Of a DNA stretch of 64,000 nt, positions 25,396 through 55,672 are shown in pieces. The position numbers were made by a program, and so were the translations under genes. The first letter of the stretch is position 1, and each line of letters opens with the position of its first letter. The stretch is from the NCBI RefSeq assembly GCF_018812025.1, contig NC_063052.1:30829951-30893950 (forward strand). Direction: 5' to 3'. Source of the DNA: Megalobrama amblycephala (taxonomy: Eukaryota > Chordata > Actinopteri > Cypriniformes > Xenocyprididae). The notes under the pieces were generated by a model. That model did no database searches, was not told where the DNA came from, and saw nothing but the letters and a program-made list of their open reading frames with translations.

Positions 25396-26010
25396 AGGTT
25401 TAAAGGGTTAGTTTACCTAAAATGAAAATAATGTCATTTATTACTCACCCTCATGTTGTTCCACACCCGTAAGACCTTCTGAACACAAATTAAGATATTT
25501 TTGTTGAAATCCGACGGCTCCGTGAGGCCTTCATAGGGAGCAATGACATTTCCTCTCTCAAGATCCATAAAGGTACTAAAAACACATCTAAATCAGTTCA
25601 TGTGAGTACAGTGGTTCAATATTAATATTATAAAGTGACAAGAATATTTTTGGTGTGCCAAAAAAACTAAATAACAACTTATATAGTGATGACTGATTTC
25701 AAAACAGTGGAAGCTTCAGAGCGTTATGAATCAGCAGTTCAGAGCGCCAAAGTTACGTGATTTCAGCAGTATGGCAGTTTAACACGCGATCCGAGTCATG
25801 ATTCGACACGCTGATTCATTACGCTCCGAAGCTTCCTGAAGCAATGTTTTGAAATCGGCCATCACTATATAAGTCTTTTGTTTTGGCCGCACCAAAAATA
25901 TTCTCATCTCTTTATAATATTAATATTGAACCACTGTACTCACATGAACTGATTTAGATATGTTTTTAGTTCATTAATGTATCTTGAAAGAGGAAATGTC
26001 ATTGCTGGAG
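25396..26010. repeat. Palindromic fish repeat (aaagggttagtttacc start)
   Basis: The left arm contains actcaccctcatgttgttcc and, at 25553-25663, ctctcaagatccataaagg and cagttcatgtgagtacagtg. The same text returns inverted at 25889-26005 (cactgtactcacatgaactg, cttgaaagaggaaatgtcat). Non-coding. Confidence 0.7.
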
Positions 26011-26226
26011 AAAATGATTGTATGCTCAAGACATCCTGGAGATTGTTGTTTGAACTATGACTATAAATATGACCCTTCTTCCTGAATAATTTGGAGAATG
26101 CTCTGTGTCTGCTTGGTCATTCTCCTGACATATCCCATGCTGCTGCCACCACACACCACAGGGGTTGAGGTGCCTGTTTCTAAACTGATGATTGAGACTA
26201 TAAATAATCTACCTGAGATTGAGATT

Positions 26227-27203
26227 TTAAAGGTGCCCTAGATTCAAAAATTGAATTTACCTCGGCATAGTTAAATAACAAGAGTTCAGTGCATGGAAAT
26301 GACATACAGTGAGTCTCAAACTCCATTGTTTCCTCCTTCTTATATAAATCTCATTTGTGTAAAAGACCTCCGAAGAACAGGCGAATCTCAACATAACACC
26401 GACTGTTACGTAACAGTCGGGATCATTAATATGTACGCCCCCAATATTTGCATATGCCAGCCCATGATCGAGGCATTACACAAGGGCAGCCAGTATTAAC
26501 ATCTGGATCTGTGCACAGCTGAATCATCAGACTAGGTAAGCAAGCAAGGACAACAGCGAAAAATGGCAGATGGAGCAATAATAACTGACATGATTCATGA
26601 TATCATGATATTTTTAGTGATATTTGTAAATTGTCTTTCTAAATGTTTCGTTAGCATGTTGCTAATGTACTGTTAAATGTGGTTAAAGTTACCATCGTTT
26701 CTTACTGTATTCACGGAGACAAGACTGTCGTTATTTTCATTATTAAACACTTGCAGTCTGTATAATTCATAAACACAACTTCATTCTTTACAAATCTCTC
26801 CAAAAGTGTAGCATTAGCCATTAGCCACGGAGCACAGCCTCAAATTTATTCAGAATCAAATGAAAACAATATAACAGTATACAATACTCACATAATCCGA
26901 CGCATACATGCCGCATGCATGACGAACACTTTGTAAAGATCCATTTTGAGGGTTATATTAGCTGTGTAAACTTTGTTTATGCACTGTTTAAGGCAAGCGC
27001 GAGCTCCGTGGGCGTGGAGCACGAGATTTAAAGGGCCACAGCATAAATCAGCTCATATTTAATGATGCCCCAAAATAGGCAGTTAAAAAAATGAATTTAA
27101 AAAAATCTATGGGGTATTTTGAGCTGAAACTTCACAGACACATTCAGGGGACACCTTAGACTTATATTACATCTTTTAAAAAAACGTTCGATGGCACCTT
27201 TAA
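26227..27203. mobile_element. TTAA-flanked MITE family A, copy 1 (piggyBac-like)
   Basis: TTAA at 26227-26230 and 27200-27203 encloses aggtgccctaga at one end and (inverted) gatggcacct at the other. The body includes the palindrome ccgactgttacgtaacagtcgg-like core and an exon-like patch (atggatctttacaaagtg, minus strand here). Further copies: 49789-50771, and 61143 to beyond the window end, both in the opposite orientation. Confidence 0.75.
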
Positions 27204-27429
27204 TCTAACAGAAAAGATTTCACTTAATATTTTGAAACAATAATCATTATACAGTAAGCAACATGCTAGTTTTTAATTCTGAAAATAGTCTTAGTACATG
27301 GAAAGTGCAGATGCTTTTGATTAAATAATAATAATTAATAATAATCTTCACAGAGATTCAACTGATTATCTGCATGAGATCTTTGGAGATCATGAGATTG
27401 TAATGAGTCTGATGAGAGACTTACTGTAC

Positions 27430-27763
27430 CTTCAACATTCACTTGAAGATCTGCAGATGTTTCTCTGCCATCTGAGCGATCGAGTCTTAAAGTGTCATTC
27501 TCTGAATCTGCTCTGATCACACGGTTTATTATTAATAAATTATTAATCCCATTAATGCATGTTACTTCATCTTTGCTATTAAAAAGATCACATTCCTTTA
27601 TCCTGTCATTCTTTACTCTACAAACTGGATCATTTTGGTTGTTGTTTATTTTCTTGTGTATCTTCAGTCTATATTCACTAGCGTCCACCATCTTCAGATT
27701 GAGTTTGTGTCCCAGAGCTGCGTAACAGGGATCTGCCTGATTAAACCTTCAGTTAAACCTGAC
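27430..27763 (-). pseudogene. Broken V-like Ig exon (V-D)
   Basis: Donor and most of the domain match the other V exons (AALGHKLNLKMVD, INRVIRADS). Near its 5' end two bases are missing relative to the sibling exons, shifting frame, and the first conserved cysteine codon has become TGA. The GNYTL strand reads ENDTL. It cannot be translated through when spliced, so it ends the usable exon chain. A CA repeat precedes the acceptor, as in its sibling exons. Confidence 0.8.
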
Positions 27764-28227
27764 CTGAAGAACAAAACACACACACACACACACACACACA
27801 CGTTGGCATATGTGGTTTATGGGGACTGTCCATGGGCGTAATGGTTTTATACTGTAAAAACTATATTTTATCTCCTAAACTGTTCAAGTAAATCTGTTTG
27901 TATGTCCTCAGCTAAAAAGCTAATTCTATATAAATCGACTGTTTATGTGGTTTATTCTAAAACACTTTATGCATGTTAACATGATGTTCTGAAAATGCAG
28001 AATTCGTCTTTGTCCTGCACTTTCTGGTCAGTTCAGTTAAACTGTGAGATTTCTCTCTTTTTCTTAATCTTTATGACATAATAGAGAGTCATTTGAAGAA
28101 TCCCCCATGTTATATTTTTTTTTAAAAAAGAGAAAAGAAATAAATACATTTACAAAACATCAAAAACAACACAAAGACAATCAATGTTGTGTTGTTGATA
28201 TCTGTAGTTGAACAGAAATAATCTCAC

Positions 28228-47413
<19,186 letters not shown>

Positions 47414-47816
47414 TTCTCTAAAGTCCAGTTTCCAGAAGAGCCCAATCCCAGCAGAAGAGTGTAGATGTATGTCTGTTCTTCAGTCTGTCTGTGTTCTGGC
47501 TCTCATTAAGCTCCTCAGAGACTCACTCTGGACTGAACTGACTGAACTGACCTCGGTTTTTTTTAGTAGCGCTATGTTTGTTTTTGTTTCAAAAAACAAA
47601 CATAGCACTACTAAACACAAGCAAGGTTGAACCAAAGTGCAAAGGGTAGACTGTTCCTCCTGGTTAGTCAAAAAAAGTCAGAATCATCTCTTCATTCTCT
47701 CTCTACAGACATGAAACACTAAAACATCATCACACACTCACTCAACGAGAGAAAGATTACTAACAGTATGCTGTAACAGTCACATGTGGTTTAACTCTCA
47801 ATGAATCTGTCTAAGG

Positions 47817-48386
47817 CTAGCCTGGGTGCCAGCCCGAACCCCGCCCACAACATTTTTTGGACGGGAAGTTCGGTCTGGACTCGATCCATTGTGGAGTAAT
47901 TATGCTCGGCTCCCAGAAGGCCGAGCCAATCAAATTGCCAGGGCGGGCTTTAATCGATGATGGACAGGCTATCTGCGGTTACGTAACCACCCACGTCATC
48001 AAAGAGCGCTTGGGTTGAATTGGTTTTCACCAATGATGACTGCAGCTGGAGAAGTAAGATGTTTATATTCCGCTATCACGTCTGTAATAAAAGAAATCGA
48101 CAGCGCATTAATTTTAAAAGACGAACAAAGAACCGCAATCAAGGCATTTGTCGATGGGAAAGATGTGTTTGCCGTCCTTCCAACGGGATTCGGCAAAAGT
48201 TTAAGTACAAGTTCAACATACGTCACTTACTGCGTTGCTCTGATTGGTTGTAGGTCTGTCCAATTGAGTGCAGAGTTTTTTTTTTTTTTACTGGTTCGGT
48301 TAAGACACGCCCCATAATTCAAGTGCAATGGAGCAGTATCAGACTCACATTCTGCCTAGAATATGAGTATGACGAAGTCAGGCTAG
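47817..48386. mobile_element. Small DNA transposon carrying a RecQ-like helicase fragment
   Basis: Inverted ends ctagcctg and (inverted) caggctag, flanked by the direct repeat gtctaagg (47809-47816 and 48386-48393), an about 8-bp target duplication. Its interior includes a helicase-derived coding fragment on the plus strand. Confidence 0.6.
48087..48210 (+). pseudogene. RecQ-type helicase fragment with Walker A motif
   Basis: Within an open frame (48015-48317) residues read ILKDEQRTAIKAF, then DGKDVFAVLPTGFGKSL. This is the Q-motif-like start and the Walker A loop of RecQ-family ATP-dependent DNA helicases. After GKSL the homology ends. The upstream Met is not supported as a true start. It is a captured exon-sized piece, not a working enzyme. 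Confidence 0.7.
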
Positions 48387-48393
48387 TCTAAGG

Positions 48394-48662
48394 TAGGAAC
48401 ACACCAAGCCGATGCCGACGAACTAGTGGCGACGAAAGCAGACTGTGAGGTTTGCTCACGTCGGTGGTGTCTGGAACCAAAGTTGGCCTGATACACCAAA
48501 CCAACGCTCGACAGCCAACGGCCAAGTAGCACGTCCGTTCTGCTCCTGTGTAAGATGAAATGCCAATAAGAATGATCAGATGGCCCGATGGACTGATGAG
48601 CTCCAATGAAACACACTGAGAAACTGCCCAACGGCCGACTGTTGGCTTGGTGTGTTCCTGCC
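48394..48662. repeat. MITE with aggaacacaccaagcc ends
   Basis: aggaacacaccaagcc at the left and ggcttggtgtgttcct at the right are perfect inverted repeats. 269 bp, non-coding, directly next to the helicase-carrying element. Confidence 0.8.
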
Positions 48663-48669
48663 TGAAAAC

Positions 48670-49346
48670 ATTTCATAAACACATTAAAGACACTGTTTTA
48701 TTTGACAAAGAGGAAAATCTCTTAATTTGTAAAAGTTTTTAGTAGTGCTATATAAATAAATAAACAAACCTTCTGTCAGCATCAGTCCGTGTAGATTTTT
48801 GAATGGGATTGATAGAGACGACAGACCGGCAGCGACCTCACGATAGGAACTATACCTGACAGCGATGTGGTGACGGTATGGTGCGTAATCCGTGCCAAAA
48901 TTAAGCGTCTAAACTATTGGGTGTGATTTATGGCGTTTGGATGGGGTCTGTAATATGACTTTGCTACATGCACTCGTCTCACTCGACATCTTTTTTTTAT
49001 TTTTTTATTCTGCTATTTATTCCATTCAATTTAAGGCACAGACTAGATGCAAACATGACATAGACGTCACACAGACGTCACGTAAATCACGTGTGGCAGT
49101 GAAGCATCGACTCAGACGTTACGCGTCATTCACAAGTAGCAATGAAGTTATAAATTTTTTTTTCCGATAACACGTATTATAACACGCTACTCAACACGTG
49201 CAATGTGTCAGCGACTGCACAATGTACTTTCCCTTCACTCATTCCTCACAATGAACCTGACATATGCGTCTGTCTTATATTGTGACGTCTATGTCTGTTA
49301 TAATTGTGTGTGTGTTCATTCTTGTTTATAGTTATTTTATAGCATA

Positions 49347-49393
<47 letters not shown>

Positions 49394-49780
49394 TTCATAT
49401 TTTAATAGGCCTAGGCTACAGCACTTTGGTACACTAGACATCAGTGGTCGCCAACTCGATCACATCAGCTGTATGAGACTGTTTCTGTAGATCCTGTAAA
49501 TAGCAGATGAATTAACTTAAAGCTAAACTGATACAGAAACCAGCATTATAGATATGTAACAGAAACTCATGTGGCACAAATCCAAATGGTTCCATATTCA
49601 CAATGTATTTGGATGCTAAATTATATTTATTATTTAAATGCTTTGTTTGTATGCAGATTATTCAAAATGAGCAGTGTAACTTTTTATATATTTGGTTGAC
49701 TGTAATTTTATTTTGACAATGAACAGGCTGTGATGTCAAGTTACTAAAACTGATGTTTTGTGTGTGCATAAGGCGCTGAC
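48670..49780. other. Non-coding, with a (TA)n tract
   Basis: No gene recognised. A TA repeat is at about 49350-49387. Short frames are AT-rich chance frames. Confidence 0.5.
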
Positions 49781-49788
49781 GCAATCAC

Positions 49789-50771
49789 TTAAAGGTGCCC
49801 TAGATTATGTTTTTAAAAGATGTAATATAAGTCTAAGGTGTCCCCTGAATGTGTCTGTGAAGTTTCAGCTCAAAATACCCCATAGATTTTTTTTTATTAA
49901 TTTTTTTAACTGCCTATTTTGGGGCATCATTATAAAAGCGCCGATTTTATGCTGCGGCCCCTTTAAATCCCGTGGTCCACGCCCACAGAGCTCGCGCTTG
50001 CCTTGAACAGTGCCTTAACAAAGTTTACACAGCTAATATAACCCTCAAAATGGATCTTTACAAAGTGTTCGTCATGCATGCGGCATGCATGCGTCGGATT
50101 ATGTGAGTATTGTATACTGTTATATTGTTTACTTCTGATTTCGAATGAGTTTGATAGTGCTCCGTGGCTAACGGCTAATGCTACTCTGTTGGAAAGATTT
50201 ATAAAGAATGAAGTTGTGTTTATGCATTATACAGACTGCAAGTGTTTAAAAATGAAAATAGCGACGGCTCTCTTGTCTCCGTGAATACAGTAATAACCGA
50301 TGGTAACTTTAACCACATTTAACAGTACATTAGCAACATGCTAACGAAACATTTAGAAAGACAGTTTCAATATATCACTAAAAGTATCATGTTATCATGT
50401 ATCATGTCAGTTATTATTGCTCCACCTGCCATTTTTCACTATTGTTCTTGCTTGCTTACCTAGTCTGATGATTTGGTTGTGCATAGATCCAGACGTTAAT
50501 ACTGGCTGCCCTTGTCTAATGCCTTTTATAATGTTGGAAACGTGGGATGGCATATGCAAATATTGGGGGCGTACACCCCGACAGTTACGTAACAGTCGGT
50601 GTTATGTTGAGATTCGCCTGTTCTTTGGAGGTCTTTTAAACAAATGAGATTTATATAAAAAGGAGGAAACAATGGAGTTTGAGACTCACTGTATGTCATT
50701 TCCATGTACTGAACTCTTGTTATTTAACAATGCCAAGATAAATTCAATTTTTCATTCGAGGGCACCTTTAA
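49789..50771. mobile_element. TTAA-flanked MITE family A, copy 2
   Basis: TTAA 49789-49792 and 50768-50771 enclose aggtgccctaga and (inverted) gagggcacct. Orientation is opposite to copy 1. Contains ccccgacagttacgtaacag and the exon-like patch atggatctttacaaagtg followed by a donor-like atgtgagtatt near 50099. Confidence 0.78.
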
Positions 50772-50774
50772 ATT

Positions 50775-51187
50775 GATAAATTGATGCCATGATGATGATG
50801 AATCCTCATGTTCTGTTGTTTATCCTGCTATTTGTTCAAGTAGGCTAAACCTAAACCCTTGGGATTCTTATTCTTCATTCTAATTTCGTTTAATTCATTA
50901 ACATCTTGTCAGTTAATGAAAGGATAATGATCTTACGGAAGAGGATTAGGGCCAAGCAATAATAATAATAAAAAAAACACCTCAAGATTAAAGTCATTAT
51001 TTAGCAAGATTAAACTCGTTATGTTTTGAGAAGAAACTCATTAAATTTCAAGAAAAAAAATTAGAAGAATAAACAAGAGTAAACACACATTTGAACAGTG
51101 TCATGTTAGAAGTCGGCTCAGGAAAGGAAGAGGAGGAGGTTAAATCCTGCTGCAGCCACCTTCCAAAATGCCTCACCCAGTTTTCTT
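50775..51187. other. Non-coding flank of LTR element 2
   Basis: AT-rich, no gene recognised. The last bases before the LTR (cccagttttcttgtcac) continue on the other side of the element as gtcaccccattcag. Confidence 0.45.
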
Positions 51188-51192
51188 GTCAC

Positions 51193-51474
51193 TGTTACGG
51201 ATCCCTTGTTTCCCTGGACTCCATTTCCCATAATCCTCCTGTTTCGTCACCTGCACTCACTTCCCTCGTCAGCTCCTCGTCATCACGGATCACCTGCACC
51301 TGGACTCTATCATCTGCACTCCCTTTATAATGCACTCACTCCCTGCACTCCTTGTCTGTCCTATATGTTAGTTAGATGTGTTTGGATGTTGTTACTCTCT
51401 GCTTTATGTTAATAAATACCTATTTGCTGTGGAAATCCGTGAACGCCTCGTATCTGCAACACCAGACCGTAACA
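51193..51474 (+). repeat. 5' LTR of element 2
   Basis: 282 bp, TG...CA ends; includes its own TATA-like box and polyadenylation signal. Confidence 0.9.
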
Positions 51475-51512
51475 GAAGGACAGACCAATACAGTCTGGAT
51501 TTCCACAAAATA

Positions 51513-53759
51513 ATGGGAATTTTTCTCATCCCCGAGGCTCCTGCTCCTTCTCAGCCTCTCACAACGACATCAGCTGGTGATCGGCTCATCGGGCTCCTAC
51601 AGGTGGGTCGTTCGCTGGAGAGGTATGTGGAGGAGTTCGTTGAGCTTGCTTATTTGTCTGACTGGCCTGAAGCATATTTGATCTCCCTGTTTCTGGATGG
51701 ATTGGATGACGACACTATCCGTTTTGATGAACCAGATTATCGTTTCTCCTTAAGCGAAACTATCAATTTAATTTTGTGTTTAAATGGCTCCAAATTCTTC
51801 GTGGACACGGTTCAGGATGAGTGTTGTCGTCCAGTCCATCCAGAAACACGGTGGGCCGGGCCAGTCAGTCAATCTCCGTCTTCCTCCGCATACCCCTCCA
51901 GCGAACTCCCTGCCTGCCCCATGCTGGACCCACATTCCTCTACTGGGCCCAGTAAGCGGAGGAGGAGGAAGAAAGCGGCTCCAGTCTCTCCAGAGCCCGC
52001 TCCAGTATCCCCAGAGCCCTTTCCAGTGTCTCCAGAGCCGGCTCCAGTATCTCCAGAGCCCGCTCCAGTGTCTCCAGAGCCCGCTCCAGTATCTCCAGAG
52101 CCCGCTCCAGTATCTCCAGAGCCCGCTCCAGTATCTCCAGAGCCCGCTCCAGTATCTCCAGAGCCCGCTCCAGTATCTCCAGAGCCCGCTCCAGCCCTTT
52201 CCGAGCCTGCAGCTCCATCCCTGTGCGAGCCGCCAGATGATGCTGCTTGGCTCATAGACTTCTGGTCCGAGCCGAGTTCTCCAGTCTCCGCCGAGCCAAG
52301 TTCTCCAGTCTCCGCCGAGCCAAGTTCTCCAGTCTCCGCCGAGCCAAGTTCTCCAGTCTCCGCCGAGCCAAGTTCTCCAGTCTCCGCCGAGCCAAGTTCT
52401 CCCGTCTCCGCCGAGCAAGCCGCTCCCGTCTCCGCCGAGCAAGCCGCTCCAGTCTCCGCCGAGCAAGCCGCTCCAGTCTCCGCCGAGCAAGCCGCTCCAG
52501 TCTCCGCCGAGCAAGCCGCTCCAGTCTCCGCCGAGCCTGCTTCTCCAGTCTCCGCCGCCGAGCCTGCATCTCCAGTCTCCGCCGCCGAGCAAGCAGCGCC
52601 AGTCTCCGCCGCCGAGCTAGCAGTGCCAGTCTCCGCCGCCGAGCAAGCAGCGCCAGTCTCCGCCGCCGAGCAAGCAGCGCCAGTCTCCGCCTCCGGGCAA
52701 GCAGCGCCAGTCTCTGCCGCCGAGCCCTCAGCTCCAGCCGCCGCCGAGCCCTCAGCTCCAGCCGCCGCCGAGCCCTCAGCTCCAGCCGCCGCCGAGCCCT
52801 CAGCTCCAGCCGCCGCCGAGCCCTCAGCTCCAGCCGCCGCCAAGCCAGCCACTCCCATGAACTGTGTTTTTGAACCCTCCAGCCTAAAGACTGTTTTCCC
52901 TCCCTGCCTCCCTCTCCCACCTCCATCCATTTGTGTTTACACTGAACCTCCACCTCAAGCCCCATCGCCCAGATCTCCACCTCGGACCTCTGGGCGATTA
53001 CCTACACCCTGGCTCCAACCTCCCTCGTCTCCACCATGGTCCATCAGTCCACTAGTCTCACCAGTCTCCATCCTGCCCCCGTTCACACCTTGTTCATTCG
53101 TCAGCCTGCCCTCACTTCTGGACTGCACTCCTCCGTCTTCGCTCCGTCACTCCGTCCCTCAGCTCCAGTTGGCCTCCTCACTCCCCCCAGTGTTCACTTT
53201 GTTGTCTGTCGTCTGTCTTCAACTGCGGCCTTTGGGAGCCCCGGCTGCGCTTCGGTCGGCGGAGCCGTTGGTTCCGCCATCTCCCGCCGGTCCTTCAACG
53301 CCGCCTGGGCTCAACGGCTCGAAGGCTTCGGCACCTGACTCTCCACGGCAGCCCGCTGCACCTGACTCTCCACGGCAGCCCGCTGCACCTGACTCTCCAC
53401 GGCAGCCCGCTGCACCTGACTCTCCACGGCAGCCCGCTGCACCTGACTCTCCACGGCAGCCCGCTGCACCTGACCCTCCACGGCAGCCCGCTGCACCTGA
53501 CCCTCCACGGCAGCCCGCTGCACCTGACCCGCCGTGTCTGCCCGCTGCACCTGACCCGCCATGGCCGCCCGCCGCACCTGACCCGCCATGGCCGCCCGCC
53601 GCACCTGACCCGCCATGGCCGCCCTCGGCTCCTGACCCGCCATGGCCGCCCTCGGCTCCTGACCCGCCATGGCCGCCCTCGGCTCCTGACCCGCCATGGC
53701 TTTTGAGCCCGCCCTGGAGACCTCCACTCCTGTCTGCTCATTCCCCTGCCCCGGCTTGA
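51513..53759 (+). CDS. Gag-like protein with long Pro/Ala/Glu/Ser repeats, LTR element 2
   Basis: 748 codons from the first ATG after the 5' LTR to TGA. Residues about 30-90 form a helical, gag-like segment (SLERYVEEFVELAYL, PEAYLISLF, GLDDD). A basic patch KRRRRKK lies at about 148-154. Then come about eleven PAPVSPEP units, six SSPVSAEP units, a run of AAPVSAEQ units, five APAAAEPS units, a proline-rich middle, and a tail of about seven PDSPRQPAA/PDPPRQPAA units followed by DPPWPPA units. The frame is unbroken despite the repeats. Order (gag-like head, basic patch, repeat fields, proline-rich tail) equals that of LTR element 1. No zinc knuckle, protease or polymerase motif was seen. Confidence 0.65.
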   Translation: MGIFLIPEAPAPSQPLTTTSAGDRLIGLLQVGRSLERYVEEFVELAYLSDWPEAYLISLFLDGLDDDTIRFDEPDYRFSLSETINLILCLNGSKFFVDTVQDECCRPVHPETRWAGPVSQSPSSSAYPSSELPACPMLDPHSSTGPSKRRRRKKAAPVSPEPAPVSPEPFPVSPEPAPVSPEPAPVSPEPAPVSPEPAPVSPEPAPVSPEPAPVSPEPAPVSPEPAPALSEPAAPSLCEPPDDAAWLIDFWSEPSSPVSAEPSSPVSAEPSSPVSAEPSSPVSAEPSSPVSAEPSSPVSAEQAAPVSAEQAAPVSAEQAAPVSAEQAAPVSAEQAAPVSAEPASPVSAAEPASPVSAAEQAAPVSAAELAVPVSAAEQAAPVSAAEQAAPVSASGQAAPVSAAEPSAPAAAEPSAPAAAEPSAPAAAEPSAPAAAEPSAPAAAKPATPMNCVFEPSSLKTVFPPCLPLPPPSICVYTEPPPQAPSPRSPPRTSGRLPTPWLQPPSSPPWSISPLVSPVSILPPFTPCSFVSLPSLLDCTPPSSLRHSVPQLQLASSLPPVFTLLSVVCLQLRPLGAPAALRSAEPLVPPSPAGPSTPPGLNGSKASAPDSPRQPAAPDSPRQPAAPDSPRQPAAPDSPRQPAAPDSPRQPAAPDPPRQPAAPDPPRQPAAPDPPCLPAAPDPPWPPAAPDPPWPPAAPDPPWPPSAPDPPWPPSAPDPPWPPSAPDPPWLLSPPWRPPLLSAHSPAPA

Positions 53760-53796
53760 GGTCTCCAGGGCGCCCGCCCCCGGGAGGGGGAGGTAC

Positions 53797-54078
53797 TGTT
53801 ACGGATCCCTTGTTTCCCTGGACTCCATTTCCCATAATCCTCCTGTTTCGTCACCTGCACTCACTTCCCTCGTCAGCTCCTCGTCATCACGGATCACCTG
53901 CACCTGGACTCTATCATCTGCACTCCCTTTATAATGCACTCACTCCCTGCACTCCTTGTCTGTCCTATATGTTAGTTAGATGTGTTTGGATGTTGTTACT
54001 CTCTGCTTTATGTTAATAAATACCTATTTGCTGTGGAAATCCGTGAACGCCTCGTATCTGCAACACCAGACCGTAACA
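53797..54078 (+). repeat. 3' LTR of element 2
   Basis: Appears identical to the 5' LTR by eye over its 282 bp. Confidence 0.9.
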
Positions 54079-54189
54079 GTCACCCCATTCAGTTCTGGGT
54101 GCTTGAAAAAATGTGTTTGTTGCCTGCACAGAGCCTGTTCAAACATCCTGGCACTGCACTGATTATATGGCGGATATAATAAAAAACAA

Positions 54190-55672
54190 ACAGCAAATTT
54201 CCTCTTCCACCTATATGTGCACCACAGTACCTCACAGCGACTCAGTGCCGGAACCAATCCAGCCCCTTGCCACGCATGCCCAGGCCTGGCCGGCCATCCC
54301 CGGAGTGTCAACTTGGGTGCTGGACATAGTAGAACGAGGTTATGTACTCCAATTCGGCCCTGTTATTCAACGGCGTGGTCCAAACCTCTGTGGAAAGCCA
54401 GGACGTGCACGTCCTGCGTTCCAAGGTGAACACCATGCTGGCAAAAGGAGCCATGGGGTGATTCCCCCAGCACTGAGCGAGTCAGGCTTCTACAGCAGGT
54501 ACTTCCTTGTTCCCAAAAAGGATGGTGGTCTCAGACCCATCCTCAATCTCAGACATCTAAACAGGGCCCTGATAAAGCACTCATTTAGAATGATCACTTT
54601 GAAGCAGATCTTCCCGCAAATTCGCCCAGGAGACTGGTTCTTTACCCTGGATCTGAAAGATGCTTATTTCCCCATCACAGGCAATTCTTGAGATTCACCT
54701 TACAAGGGGTGGCATATCAATACACAGTCCTTCCGTTCTGACTATCTCTAGCTCCCCGCACTTTAACGAAGTGCTTGGATGCGGCTCTCTCCCCTCTGAG
54801 GCAGATGGGTGTACACATACTGAACTACCTCGACGACTGGCTTGTTCTGGCCCAGTTGGAGGTGGAGCTAATATCTCACAGATCCATCATCCTCAATCAC
54901 TTAGAGTGCTTGGGGCTCAGGGTCAATTTTCCCAAGAGCTCGTTATCTCCCAGCCAACGTGTCTCGTTCCGGGGGATAATTTTAGACTCGACCCACATGA
55001 GGGCTTTGGTCTCACCAGAACAATCTCTGGCCATTCAGCAGCTTGCAAAAACGTTTACACCCGGGGCTTTTCTGCCGCTCAGAGCATTTCAGAAGATGCT
55101 AGGTCTAATGAGCTCTGCATTTCTTCTGGCTGAAACCACGGGTCCCGTCCCAAGCCTGGCAACATGGTCGCTGCTTGCTCAAGGTGAACCAGGCCTACTT
55201 TGCAACCCTGGCCTCTTGGACGAATACCTGCTGGTTCAAGCAGGGTGTGGCAATTGAGACGATGACCAAGAGGAAGGTTGTCTTCACAGATGCCTCCAAA
55301 ATTGGTTGGGGAGCTCTCTGCACTTGGAATGGCCTAGAAAACTAGCTTCATATCAACCGTCTGGAAATGATGGTGGTATATCAAGCTCTCCAAACCTTCC
55401 TTCCTCTTCTGGTGGGACACCATGTCTTGGTCAGATCAGACAGCATGACAGTGGTGTCCTTCAAAAATCATCAGGGTGGGCTCTCTTCAAAGCCCCTCTT
55501 CACTCTAGCAAAAACCATCCTAGAGTGGGCCCAATGCAACCTGCTCTCACTGAGAGCAGCGCATATACAGGGCGTACTGAACACAGGGGCGGACGTTGTC
55601 CCGGAACAACCTTCCCTCGGAGGAATGGTCGCTCCACCCCCGCACGGTTCCATGAGCCGAAGGCTGGTCTGA
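54190..55672 (+). pseudogene. DIRS-like reverse transcriptase and RNase H remnant, forward
   Basis: Reads GVIPPALSESGFYSRYFLVP, then LRPILNLRHLN and GDWFFTLDLKDAY (polymerase palm start), loses frame at about 54685, resumes from 54775 with LNYLDDWLVLAQ (YxDD-type catalytic box) and FPKSSLSPSQRVSF, shifts again near 55130, then continues VVFTDASKIGWGALC and VRSDSMTVVSF (RNase H). This wording is characteristic of DIRS-type retroelements of fish. Several frameshifts and stops; recombinase not present. Confidence 0.75.

Larger units (their letters stand above)
51193..54078 (+). mobile_element. Short non-autonomous LTR retrotransposon 2 (no pol)
   Basis: LTRs 51193-51474 and 53797-54078 (282 bp each) look identical, starting tgttacggatcc and ending ccgtaaca. 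Target duplication GTCAC is at 51188-51192 and 54079-54083. A polypurine tract (gggagggggagg) precedes the 3' LTR. TATA-like tttataa (51324) and AATAAA (51411-51416) are in the LTR. Only one coding frame is present; there is no pol. LTR identity suggests recent insertion. Confidence 0.9.

Noticed and set aside
51780..52980. Several long minus-strand and alternative frames within LTR element 2
   Set aside because: Shadows of the repeat-rich plus-strand frame; they begin and end with the repeats.
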